Shown one piece after another: positions 25,654-34,073 of a stretch of DNA of 64,000 bases (positions are counted from its first letter, which is position 1; the number at the start of each line of letters is the position of its first letter). Under the pieces are notes generated by a model. That model searched no databases. It was not told the origin of the DNA and was given only the letters and a program-made list of their open reading frames with translations. A program made the position numbers and the translations under genes. Source of the stretch: Christensenella sp. UBA7588 (GTDB taxonomy: Bacteria; Bacillota; Clostridia; Christensenellales; CAG-917); the NCBI GenBank assembly GCA_002478945.1, contig DLKM01000001.1, forward strand, positions 78,055 to 142,054, in the 5' to 3' direction.

Positions 25654-26928
25654 ATGAATAAAATTGCATTTAGAGAAAACTCAGGCAACTGGATATATTA
25701 TTTAACATGGCTGACTTATAAAGAAGTAAGTCTATATGTTAAAAAAGTTGATAAAGAATTACATCAATCAAACTCACTAAATAATATGATTCAAAGAAGT
25801 TTGACCGATAACGTAAAACGCATAGCGGCATATATAGAAAAACAGCCAGAGCATTTCTTTAACGCCTTAGTATTAGCAGTATATGACGGAGATCCACAAT
25901 GGCGTGAAATTGAACTAGAGTATGGTGATGAAGAAAAGTATAATTTAGGCATTTTGGAACTAAGCGGAAAAGAAAGCATATTCCCCGTTGATGGACAACA
26001 TCGAGTTGAAGGAATAAAGGAAGTCTTACAAAAAAATCAGGATGGAAAGTTTGATAACGAAACTATTCCCGTAATATTAATTGGTCATAAAAATACGGAA
26101 CAAGGTATGCAGCGAACTCGTAGGTTGTTTAGCACATTAAATAGATATGCCAAACCGGTAACGCTAAATGATATTATTGCTTTGGATGAAGATGATATTA
26201 TTGCCATAGCAACGAGGCACCTCATTGAAACCAATGAACTTTTCCATGAAGAAAGGTTGAACAATCACAAACAAAAAGCAATCCCAGATAAGGATAAAGT
26301 TGCATTTACAAATATCATTTCATTATACGAATGCAATACAGAATTGTTAAAATACTTTTTGAAAGACAAACAAGTATTTTTTGACGGAAAAGAATTAAAA
26401 GGAAAGAGAAAAATTGATGAATACTGTCGCGTGAGACCAGATGAAGAAGAGATAAACACATTCTTATGTTTTGTCGATAAATATTGGTCAGATTTTTCGA
26501 AAAATCTTGATGTAATTAAACAGTATTTGGCAACAAAAGTTAATGAACAACCAGCATTAACGTATCGGAACAAAAATGGTGGGAATCTGTTGTTTAGACC
26601 TATAGGTCAGAAGCCGTTTGTTTTGTGTGCATTAGATTTGTACGATAAAAATCATGATATGGAAGCAACTATGCAAACAATGAACATGCTTAATCTTGAA
26701 ATGGATTCTGAATTATGGAAATTCATAGTTTGGAATCCTATAAACAAAAAAATGATTACATCATCAAATGGAACGCTAATAGAATATTTATTGAAGTATT
26801 TTACAGGTGCTGAATTATCGGATAAAGAACTTTTGAAAATGAAAGAAGATTTCAAGAGCATGAAAAGTAATGAGGCCTTGACAGATGATGAAATATGTGA
26901 AATATTAAGTCATTATAAAATTTATTGA
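25654..26928 (+). CDS. dndB: DndB-like DGQHR-domain protein
   Basis: A 424-residue protein with the DGQHR motif (113-117) in FPVDGQHRVEGI, followed by RRLFSTLNRYAKPV, the signature shared by DndB and related ParB-fold proteins. DndB represses dnd transcription in studied systems and tunes modification frequency. In classical loci it is the first gene of the operon; here it is the last. A terminator follows directly. The AT-rich codon use matches the rest of the island and differs from tldD next door. Confidence 0.8.
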   Translation: MNKIAFRENSGNWIYYLTWLTYKEVSLYVKKVDKELHQSNSLNNMIQRSLTDNVKRIAAYIEKQPEHFFNALVLAVYDGDPQWREIELEYGDEEKYNLGILELSGKESIFPVDGQHRVEGIKEVLQKNQDGKFDNETIPVILIGHKNTEQGMQRTRRLFSTLNRYAKPVTLNDIIALDEDDIIAIATRHLIETNELFHEERLNNHKQKAIPDKDKVAFTNIISLYECNTELLKYFLKDKQVFFDGKELKGKRKIDEYCRVRPDEEEINTFLCFVDKYWSDFSKNLDVIKQYLATKVNEQPALTYRNKNGGNLLFRPIGQKPFVLCALDLYDKNHDMEATMQTMNMLNLEMDSELWKFIVWNPINKKMITSSNGTLIEYLLKYFTGAELSDKELLKMKEDFKSMKSNEALTDDEICEILSHYKIY

Positions 26929-26936
26929 ATTAAAAG

Positions 26937-26980
26937 TTAAGCCGAGAGAAATTTATAAATTGTTCTCTCGGCTTTAGTTA
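26937..26980 (+). terminator. Terminator of the phosphorothioation operon
   Basis: AAGCCGAGAGAA and TTCTCTCGGCTTT pair across a 12-base loop, ending in TTAGTTAGATTG. It lies 10 bases past the last gene. Confidence 0.85.
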
Positions 26981-27167
26981 GATTGCAAATTTTAATCTAA
27001 CGGTTTATTTGTTAGGGATATATTCTATCTTCCCTACTTTTATGACTTTTTAACTCGTCTGTCTATAATACGTTCTAAAAGCTTTAGATACCTTCTGCTT
27101 AAAATAAAATCTGGTTATAGCAATATTTTTGATTTATCAAAAATACGATTGATTGCTTAGTAAATAA
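26981..27167. other. AT-rich island edge without an intact gene
   Basis: About 190 bases between the operon terminator and the right direct repeat. On the minus strand a short open stretch ends in LKLLERIIDRRVKKS, perhaps the tail of a lost gene, but it is too short to name. Nothing else supported. Confidence 0.4.
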
Positions 27168-27229
27168 GCGGTACATCTACCTACTCCGCCCATTCGGTGC
27201 GGCTATGCCCCACGGTCATATTGCACGCT
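27168..27229 (+). repeat. 62-bp direct repeat, right copy (island boundary)
   Basis: Same orientation and length as 12069-12130, 56 of 62 positions identical by eye. Beyond it the base composition returns to that of the core genome, so it marks the right edge of the island. Confidence 0.8.
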
Positions 27230-27268
27230 ATTTGATAAAAGCGATGTCATTTTATAAACTCGCTTAAC

Positions 27269-27297
27269 TTGACAAATCTTGCGGTTGGACTAATAAT
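27269..27297 (+). promoter_or_regulatory. Promoter of tldD-tldE
   Basis: TTGACA, 17-base spacer, AATAAT. It lies 40 bases outside the island repeat, so the pair kept its own promoter. Confidence 0.75.
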
Positions 27298-27402
27298 GTA
27301 CCTATATATGCTAATATACTTGAAATTTGAATCGAAGAATCCGAATCGAACGACAAACGGACGAAACGGAATTCTTCTAAATCTATAAAAGGAGAACGGA
27401 TT

Positions 27403-28821
27403 ATGTTTGAAAAACTTGATAAAATCAAGCCTGCGCTCAAAAAACTCATCGCCGAACTCGACAAGACGTACGCCTATGCGTCCGTGCTGGCGGTTGAGGA
27501 CGAAAATCGCGGTTGGAGAATAAGCCGCACGGGCAAAAGGATAAACAACAAGGGTCTGGGCGGTGGCTCGGGCTACGTCGTGAGAGTATTTGACGAAACG
27601 GGTTGTGCGGAATATTCCTTCAACGAGTTTTCCGAGGACAAAATTCCCGAAATCGTAAAAACGATGAGCGAGCGCATAGCGCAAGAGGCAAAAAATATCC
27701 CGAGCGGAATAACGCCGCTTCCCACCCCTATTCCGTGCGACGAACCTGCGGTTCTCAAAAAGGTCGGCGGATACAAAATCAATCCCAAAGAACTCGGCGA
27801 CGAAGCGATATTGGCACGTCTCGAACAAATACGCAACAAAGCGTTGACGGTGGACGGCGTACTCGACGCAATCGCGACGATTTCGTATAGAGCGTTCAGA
27901 AAACTGTTTATATCCAAAAATCGAGACCTCGACCAAACCGTAATGTACACCAACGGCGCGATTATGGCAATGTCTCAACGCGGAGAGGAAGTTTTGGACG
28001 CATACAAAGGCTTCTCCACCCTCGGCGGAGCGGAGCTTCTTGACGAGATGGACAACTATGCTTTGACGGTAGCCGCCGAAGCGGTTGAGCTTTTGAAAAG
28101 CGAACCGATGATTCCCGGAGAATACGACTGCATTTGCGACCCCGATACCACGGGTATGATAGTCCACGAAGCGTTCGGACACGGCGTTGAAATGGATATG
28201 TTCGTAAAAGACAGAGCGCTTGCATCGAATTTCATTGACGAGCGAGTCGCAAGCGACCTCGTCACTATGCACGACGGCAATGCGGTTGACGATACCGCAA
28301 CTTGCTGGTTCGACGACGAAGGCACGTTCACGGGAGATACGGTTGTCATTTCAAACGGTATTTTGAAACGCGGTATGTGCGACGCGCTTTCCGCAAGTCG
28401 TCTCGGCGTAAAGCCCACGGGCAACGGCAGACGCGAAAGTTACGAGCGCAAAGTTTATACCCGTATGACCAACACTTATTTCGAGGGCGCAAAAGAAGGC
28501 GTAACTCCCGAAGATATGATTGCTTCGATAAAATACGGCTTCTTGCTCGAATCTCCCTCAAGCGGTATGGAGGACCCCAAAAACTGGGGTATTCAATGTA
28601 TGGTCACAAAAGCGAGAGAGATAAAAGACGGCAAACTTACCGGCAGGATTTTCTCCCCCATCGTGCTTACGGGTTACGTTCCCGATTTGCTCAAATCGGT
28701 AAGTATGATGAGTTCTTCCCTCGTCACTTGCGGCAGCGGTTTTTGCGGAAAAGGCTACAAGGAATGGGTTAAAGTATCCGACGGCGGTCCTTATATGAAG
28801 GCTCGCATCAGACTTGGTTGA
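27403..28821 (+). CDS. tldD: TldD metalloprotease subunit
   Basis: A 472-residue protease subunit of the TldD/TldE heterodimer, which degrades unfolded or leader-peptide substrates, including RiPP precursors in some bacteria. The active site is HEAFGH (His255, Glu256, His260), the family variant of HExxH, with a further Cys-containing zinc ligand region near the C-terminus (LVTCGSGFCGKG). AAAGGAG precedes the ATG. It is followed after 11 bases by its partner tldE. No RiPP precursor is visible nearby, so a general proteolytic role is likeliest. Confidence 0.93.
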   Translation: MFEKLDKIKPALKKLIAELDKTYAYASVLAVEDENRGWRISRTGKRINNKGLGGGSGYVVRVFDETGCAEYSFNEFSEDKIPEIVKTMSERIAQEAKNIPSGITPLPTPIPCDEPAVLKKVGGYKINPKELGDEAILARLEQIRNKALTVDGVLDAIATISYRAFRKLFISKNRDLDQTVMYTNGAIMAMSQRGEEVLDAYKGFSTLGGAELLDEMDNYALTVAAEAVELLKSEPMIPGEYDCICDPDTTGMIVHEAFGHGVEMDMFVKDRALASNFIDERVASDLVTMHDGNAVDDTATCWFDDEGTFTGDTVVISNGILKRGMCDALSASRLGVKPTGNGRRESYERKVYTRMTNTYFEGAKEGVTPEDMIASIKYGFLLESPSSGMEDPKNWGIQCMVTKAREIKDGKLTGRIFSPIVLTGYVPDLLKSVSMMSSSLVTCGSGFCGKGYKEWVKVSDGGPYMKARIRLG

Positions 28822-28832
28822 GAGGTGTTATT

Positions 28833-30113
28833 ATGATAGAAAAAATCAAAAAAGCATTGACGGAATTAAATATTCAACGCTGGAGAATAAACGAAGTCAA
28901 AGAGGAATCGGCGGAGTTGTTTTTCGTCAAGCACAATCTTGACACGAGACGTATAAAAGACACTCACAAATGCGTCGTTACCGTATCTCGAGAGGGCGAA
29001 AAAGACGGCAAAAAACTTGTCGGAGACACGGGTGCAAACATCAACCCGTCTATGACATACGACGAGATTAAAAAGGAAATTCAAGACGCGTATTTCGCGG
29101 CGCAATTTGCAATGAATCCGTATTACGCGCCGACCGAGAAAGTCGTTTCCGACACCGTTGAAAAACACAACGAACTTGCCACCGCTCCGCTTGCTCAAAG
29201 CGCAGGCAAAATGGCTGAAGCCATCTTCTCTGCGGACACGAACAAGCACGCATACATCAATTCGACCGAAGTGTTTTGTCACAAACTTTATTGTCACATT
29301 CTCACTTCCGAAGGTACGGACGTATCGTTTACGGACGCGACCTGCAAGGGCGACTACGTCGTACAATGCAAGGCGCCCGACGACGTCGAACTCATCAATC
29401 AGTTTGAATACGACGACGTAAATACCGACGCTCTCAAGCAAGGTGTTAAGGAATATCTCGATTTCGTTTACGACAGAGCCTGCGCTCAAAAAACGCTCAA
29501 AAGCGGAAAATACGACGTGATTTTAAGCGGCAAAAATCTTGCGGAAGTCCTCTCGTATTACACCGAAAAGTCTGCGGCGGATATGATTTATCCGGGATAT
29601 TCTTCTTGGAAGAAAGACGACGGCGTACAAGGCAAAGTCGAGGGCGACGCACTCGATTTGACTATGATTGCCACACGTCCGTTCAGCGGCGACGGCATAA
29701 AGATGCAAAACCTTGACGTTATCGAAAACGGCAAACTTCAAGCAATACACGGAAGCACCCCGTTCTGCCGTTATCTCGGCATAGAGCCGACGGGCGTATA
29801 CGAAAAGATTAAGTGCGCCAACGAAGGCAGCGTATCCTTTGAAGATATGAAGAAAACGCCCTGCCTTTGGACGGTTGCTTTCTCCGACTTCCAAATGGAC
29901 ACGTTTACGGGACACTTCGGCGGCGAAATTCGTCTTGCCTACCTCATCGAAAACGGCAAAATCACTCCCGTTACGGGCGGCTCCATAAACGGCAATCTCA
30001 TAGAAGCGCAACAAAAAATGCTTTTCTCGAAATACAGATTCGTATCGGCAAACTACGAAGGACCTTACGCCGTCAAGTTCTTTGACGTGCCCGTCGCAGG
30101 TACCGCAAACTGA
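28833..30113 (+). CDS. tldE: TldE/PmbA subunit
   Basis: A 426-residue partner of TldD. It has the same overall fold but lacks the HEAFGH metal site, as expected: TldE forms the non-catalytic half of the chamber. The GGSINGNLIEAQQKML C-terminal block is typical of PmbA/TldE. The start at 28833 has GAGAGGTG upstream; a frame extension to 28818 overlaps the tldD stop and lacks spacing. The operon ends in a strong bidirectional terminator. Confidence 0.9.
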   Translation: MIEKIKKALTELNIQRWRINEVKEESAELFFVKHNLDTRRIKDTHKCVVTVSREGEKDGKKLVGDTGANINPSMTYDEIKKEIQDAYFAAQFAMNPYYAPTEKVVSDTVEKHNELATAPLAQSAGKMAEAIFSADTNKHAYINSTEVFCHKLYCHILTSEGTDVSFTDATCKGDYVVQCKAPDDVELINQFEYDDVNTDALKQGVKEYLDFVYDRACAQKTLKSGKYDVILSGKNLAEVLSYYTEKSAADMIYPGYSSWKKDDGVQGKVEGDALDLTMIATRPFSGDGIKMQNLDVIENGKLQAIHGSTPFCRYLGIEPTGVYEKIKCANEGSVSFEDMKKTPCLWTVAFSDFQMDTFTGHFGGEIRLAYLIENGKITPVTGGSINGNLIEAQQKMLFSKYRFVSANYEGPYAVKFFDVPVAGTAN

Positions 30114-30155
30114 CGCTAAAGCGCTTGCTTTCAAATCGAAAAATCAACGCGTAAA

Positions 30156-30191
30156 TCAAAAAACCTCGCAAAGCAATTTGCGAGGTTTTTA
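30156..30191. terminator. Bidirectional terminator between tldE and the ECF operon
   Basis: AAAAACCTCGCAAA and TTTGCGAGGTTTTT pair with a short loop; A and T runs on both sides serve both converging transcripts. Confidence 0.88.
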
Positions 30192-30239
30192 TCTATAAAC
30201 GACACTTTATATATACAATTCAATCAAATAAAGTTACTT

Positions 30240-31010
30240 TCAGCGTATTCTGTTCGATTTTTGAAAGCTCGGTTTTACAATATCGCGCAACAGTATATCC
30301 CGAGTTTGACCACCGCCGAAAACGTCGTATTTTACCTTAATTCTGTTCAGCTTTTCCATAAACGGTTTTGTCAAAACAAGCAAGAATACGACGTTTGAAA
30401 AGACGTATTCCAACGTTACGGGAGCGGCGGACGCTACGTTTAACAGATACTCTTGCCAGACGAATTCTCCGCTCATAGCAAGCGTTGTCCAAACGTCCAT
30501 CAACAGAGAGTACAATACGCCGCTGAAAACTCCGAGAAACGCCAAAACGGGCATATTGTATCTGCGCCCGTAAAACATAATTCCCGACAAAAAACCGATA
30601 ATACCCCACGAGAACATTTGAAACGGCGTCCACGGACCTTGACCGAAAAATATGTTGGAGACCAACGCCGACATACTGCCTGTAACGAATCCCGCCTCCG
30701 CGCCGAGCGCAACGCCCGTAATGATGACGATTGCCGTAACGGGCTTAAATCCGGGGACGGGCGCAAAAATCAAACGCCCCACTACGGATATAGCCGTCAT
30801 CGTGGCAACGATTACGATTTCTCTTGCCGTATTTTTCTTTTTTTCGAAAGCCGCCAAAAACGGAATCAAAGAAACGATTGCAATCAAAACGGATACCAAC
30901 ACGTATTTTCTGTCGTTGAAAAGCCAAACGCCTGCCGCGATAAGGGCAGGTATTGCAACGAAAACGATTGCTATCCCTATGATTTTTCTTGCAAGTTCCT
31001 TTTTGCTCAT
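30240..31010 (-). CDS. ECF transporter substrate-binding (S) component
   Basis: A 256-residue membrane protein with about six hydrophobic helices. The central AxSVVGRLIFAPVPGFKPVT and GFVTGSMSALVSNIFFGQGPWTP-type segments are typical of ECF S components of the CbrT-like group. It captures the vitamin and delivers it to the EcfA/EcfT motor. The operon carries a cobalamin-type riboswitch and transcobalamin-like proteins, so the substrate is inferred to be cobalamin or another corrinoid. The ATG overlaps the stop of the ATPase gene by four bases. Confidence 0.85.
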   Translation of the reverse strand: MSKKELARKIIGIAIVFVAIPALIAAGVWLFNDRKYVLVSVLIAIVSLIPFLAAFEKKKNTAREIVIVATMTAISVVGRLIFAPVPGFKPVTAIVIITGVALGAEAGFVTGSMSALVSNIFFGQGPWTPFQMFSWGIIGFLSGIMFYGRRYNMPVLAFLGVFSGVLYSLLMDVWTTLAMSGEFVWQEYLLNVASAAPVTLEYVFSNVVFLLVLTKPFMEKLNRIKVKYDVFGGGQTRDILLRDIVKPSFQKSNRIR

Positions 31011-32683
31011 AAACCTTTCTTGTTTTTATTGCACAATTCTATTGCCCTATCGAGCGTCACGGCGTCCGCAAACGTATTGCGAGTAATGCGCCTTGCGGCA
31101 GTCGTATAGTAAGCGTTGTTTGCAAAAAACGTGATTCTGTCCTCGACAGACACGATTTTTCCGTCAAAGAACATTGCGCATCTGTCTGCGAATTCGGCGG
31201 CAAATTCCACGTCGTGCGTAACCAAAACCAACGTCTTTCCTTCCGCTTTCAAATCCAAAAGAATTTTTGCAAATTGCTTTTTGGAGTAGGAATCGAGTCC
31301 CTTTGTCGGCTCGTCCAAAAGAATGATTTTGGGTTTCATCAGCAATATTTTTGCCATTGCGACTTTTTGTTGCTCGCCGCCGCTCAAATCGTACGGGTGC
31401 TGTTTCGCAAGATGCTCGATTCCCATTTTTCGCATAACGTCCGCAACGGCCGCGTCTCTGTCTTTTTTGTCGGTTTCGAGCAACCCGGTCAATTCTTTCA
31501 AATCGTCGTAAACGGTGTTTTTTACAAACAAATCCTGCGGATTTTGCGGAAGTGCGGCAAGGTTGCCTCTGTACATCGAATTGCCGTTGTATTCCTTGAT
31601 TTTTTTGTCCCAGAGCCTATATTTGCCCTTGTACAATCTGCGAGTGCCTGCGAGAACACGGAGCAACGTCGTTTTTCCCGCGCCGTTCGCGCCGAAAATG
31701 CAAAGAATTTCGTTTTCGTACACTTTCAAATCGAGTCCGTTCAAAACGTCGTCCGACTCTCTCTCGTATCTGAAATATCCGTCCTTTATCTCGATTGCGA
31801 CGTTTTTATCGGAATGGCATTCTTCGCGTTTTTCGAGTTCGTTATCGGGATTAAACCCGTTCTCGACGTACTTTTTGCCCTCTTTTACGGTAAGCGGACA
31901 CTCCCCCTTTCCGCCCGTGGCTTTGAACAACCTAACTGCGGTGGGAAGTCCCTCGAATATATCCAAATCGATTTCTTTTTTGTTGTAAGCCTCTCCGATA
32001 TTGCGAGGCGTGGTGTTTATCACGACTTTTGCGTTGTCCATAACCACAACTTTGTTTGCCATTGCAAACGTTTCTTCGAGCCTATGCTCGACGAGGACGA
32101 CTGTTATTCCCAACTCGTCGTTGAGTTTTTTCAAACACGTCAAAAATTCGGACGCCGCCACGGGGTCGAGTTGCGCCGTCGGCTCGTCAAGCAACACCAC
32201 GTCGGGATTCATAACGAGTATGGCCGCCAGATTTACCAGTTGTTTTTGTCCGCCGCTGAGTTCGCACGTCTTTTTCTTATACACGTCGGCTATGCCCAAA
32301 AATCCGCAAATTTCCGCAACTTTGCGACGAATGATTTCGTCTTTTTCTCCGAGACTTTCAAGCCCGAAAGCAAGCTCGTGCCAAACCTTGTCGGTAACTA
32401 TCTGTTCGTCGGGATTTTGCGTAACGTATCCGATTGCCGCCGCCGCGGTTCTGTCGTCGAGTTCGTCCACGTTCTTTCCGTCAAAGACAATCGAGCCGAA
32501 CTTATTGCCCTTGGGAGACAATTCGCGTTTCATAAGTCGAAGCAAGGTGGTTTTCCCGCATCCGGACTTTCCGCACACAAGCACGAAATCGCCTCGCTCC
32601 ACGTCGAGCGAAACGTTTTCGAGCGCGTTTTTGTACGCGCCGTTATAAGCGAACGTCAAATTCTTGATTTCAAATAACGCCAT
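31007..32683 (-). CDS. ECF transporter ATPase, EcfA1-EcfA2 fusion
   Basis: A 558-residue tandem ABC ATPase. Half 1 has GKSGCGKTT, LSGGQKQ and VVLLDEPTAQLD; half 2 has GANGAGKTT, LSGGEQQ and IILLDEPTKGLD. Both halves are complete, so the fusion can replace the usual EcfA/EcfA' heterodimer and power uptake. The start overlaps the end of ecfT by 28 bases with GGATG nearby. Dedicated rather than shared motor, since S, A and T are co-encoded (group I organisation). Confidence 0.93.
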   Translation of the reverse strand: MALFEIKNLTFAYNGAYKNALENVSLDVERGDFVLVCGKSGCGKTTLLRLMKRELSPKGNKFGSIVFDGKNVDELDDRTAAAAIGYVTQNPDEQIVTDKVWHELAFGLESLGEKDEIIRRKVAEICGFLGIADVYKKKTCELSGGQKQLVNLAAILVMNPDVVLLDEPTAQLDPVAASEFLTCLKKLNDELGITVVLVEHRLEETFAMANKVVVMDNAKVVINTTPRNIGEAYNKKEIDLDIFEGLPTAVRLFKATGGKGECPLTVKEGKKYVENGFNPDNELEKREECHSDKNVAIEIKDGYFRYERESDDVLNGLDLKVYENEILCIFGANGAGKTTLLRVLAGTRRLYKGKYRLWDKKIKEYNGNSMYRGNLAALPQNPQDLFVKNTVYDDLKELTGLLETDKKDRDAAVADVMRKMGIEHLAKQHPYDLSGGEQQKVAMAKILLMKPKIILLDEPTKGLDSYSKKQFAKILLDLKAEGKTLVLVTHDVEFAAEFADRCAMFFDGKIVSVEDRITFFANNAYYTTAARRITRNTFADAVTLDRAIELCNKNKKGL

Positions 32684-33537
32684 TTTATTTCATCCTTTAT
32701 TTCAAGCACGAGCGACAATGCGAATATCGCCGCGTAAAGTGCGTAAACGACGCACTCTTTAACTCCGAATTCAAATCCCTTCAAAACGGGATAAAACGAC
32801 ACCTCGGCAAATTTCAATGCGCTCAACACAACGCACCCTATTCCCAGCACCGACGTGCAAATCAATATAATCACGTCCTCCGCCGTCCAATGGAAAACCG
32901 AAAAACTCGTGCGTCCTTTCAATCCGTAACCGCGCGCACGCATACTGTCAGCGGTCATTATGGAATTTTCGAGCGCGGACGTAAGCAAAACGGACAACAC
33001 TCTGAATTTGCTGCATATCTTATCGACATAACTCTTGGACGAATATATGCCGAGTGCCTTTTGCGCCTCGTCGATTTGTTTGTATTTCTTCTTGAATTTC
33101 GGAATGAATCCGATAACCATCGAAAGCACGAGCGAAAGTTTGGGAACGGTTCTTCCGAAAAGATATATAAACTTGTCGCTCGTCATAATCTCGGTGTACG
33201 CCTTGCACCAGTAATATACTGCAAACAGCATCATCGACGACGACACGCCGTACAAAATCGCTTCTTTCGTGACGGGATTGTCGTTCAAGAAGAACAGAAT
33301 CGTGTCGCCTTTATGCACGAAAATCGGATTTATCATCGCAACGATTATCATAAGCGGCAAAGAATACGCTATGCTGATAAACAGTTTTTTCGCGCCTATG
33401 CAAATTCCGCAAAAACAAATTGCGCACACGAGCGATATTGCAAGCGCATACGGGTTTAACGTGAACATCGTGATTGCAATGGCAAAGAGCAAATACACGA
33501 ATGCGGTCATAGGATGAAGTCTGTCAAAATATCTCAT
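32656..33537 (-). CDS. ECF transporter transmembrane (T) component
   Basis: A 293-residue membrane protein with N-terminal helices, a long cytoplasmic coupling region containing MRARGYG (the conserved Ala-Arg-Gly coupling motif that contacts the ATPase) and C-terminal helices. It transmits ATP hydrolysis to the S component. The start at 33537 overlaps the stop of the DUF4430 gene (ATGA) and has GGGGGAG very close upstream. The longer frame to 33591 lies inside that gene. Confidence 0.9.
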   Translation of the reverse strand: MRYFDRLHPMTAFVYLLFAIAITMFTLNPYALAISLVCAICFCGICIGAKKLFISIAYSLPLMIIVAMINPIFVHKGDTILFFLNDNPVTKEAILYGVSSSMMLFAVYYWCKAYTEIMTSDKFIYLFGRTVPKLSLVLSMVIGFIPKFKKKYKQIDEAQKALGIYSSKSYVDKICSKFRVLSVLLTSALENSIMTADSMRARGYGLKGRTSFSVFHWTAEDVIILICTSVLGIGCVVLSALKFAEVSFYPVLKGFEFGVKECVVYALYAAIFALSLVLEIKDEIKWRYLKSRI

Positions 33538-34073
33538 ATCTCCCCCATATAACCGCCGACGTCTCGTCCGAGGTCGCAGGTGTACACCCATTCGACCACG
33601 TCTCCGTTTTTAAGCGTGTATTTCGAGCAACCGTAATTTGGAAAAACGCCGTTGACTTTGTACATCCAGCCCGACAGTTCTCCGCAAGAAAACTCGTAAA
33701 GTTGATTGATGCCTTGGACGTAAATACTTCCGTAATTTGCCGAATACACGCACTCCATTTGAATTTTGTGATGGCGCACGGCGCGATTAAGCACGTCGTA
33801 AACGGTGTCGTCTTTGCGCAAAACCATAACGTAATCGTCCAAAATTATTCCGCTTTGCGGAACGTATTTTTCATATTTCAGATTGTCGTCGAGCTTATCC
33901 CAGTTGTCCAAAATAGTGTCGCAACGAATAGAAATCGTTATCGTTTCGCTGTCTTCTTTTATATCGTCGATATGCGTAAGATAATAATCGTCCACGGACT
34001 GTATTTTCGTTCCGCACGCGATTATCACAACGATAAAAACGATTATTAAAATTGCGACAATATCTTTTTTCAT
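33534..34073 (-). CDS. DUF4430 lipoprotein (transcobalamin C-terminal-like)
   Basis: A 179-residue predicted lipoprotein (hydrophobic N-terminus ending IIAC) consisting of one DUF4430 domain. It contains YEFSCGELSGWMYKVNG and FPNYGCSKYTLKNGDVV, the pattern of the C-terminal beta domain of transcobalamin and intrinsic factor. In those animal proteins the domain covers one face of cobalamin. Here it is a separate surface protein made together with an alpha-barrel protein and an ECF importer. The ATG shares a base with the preceding stop (TAATG). Confidence 0.8.
   Translation of the reverse strand: MKKDIVAILIIVFIVVIIACGTKIQSVDDYYLTHIDDIKEDSETITISIRCDTILDNWDKLDDNLKYEKYVPQSGIILDDYVMVLRKDDTVYDVLNRAVRHHKIQMECVYSANYGSIYVQGINQLYEFSCGELSGWMYKVNGVFPNYGCSKYTLKNGDVVEWVYTCDLGRDVGGYMGEI

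Noticed and set aside
12705..26928. Calling the island a complete BREX system because of the BrxC/PglY-like ATPase
   Set aside because: No PglZ, BrxL or methylase is encoded, while DndD, a cysteine desulfurase and a DndB-like protein are.
27247..28272. Minus-strand frame of 341 residues over tldD
   Set aside because: Antisense shadow of an unmistakable TldD gene with its HEAFGH site.
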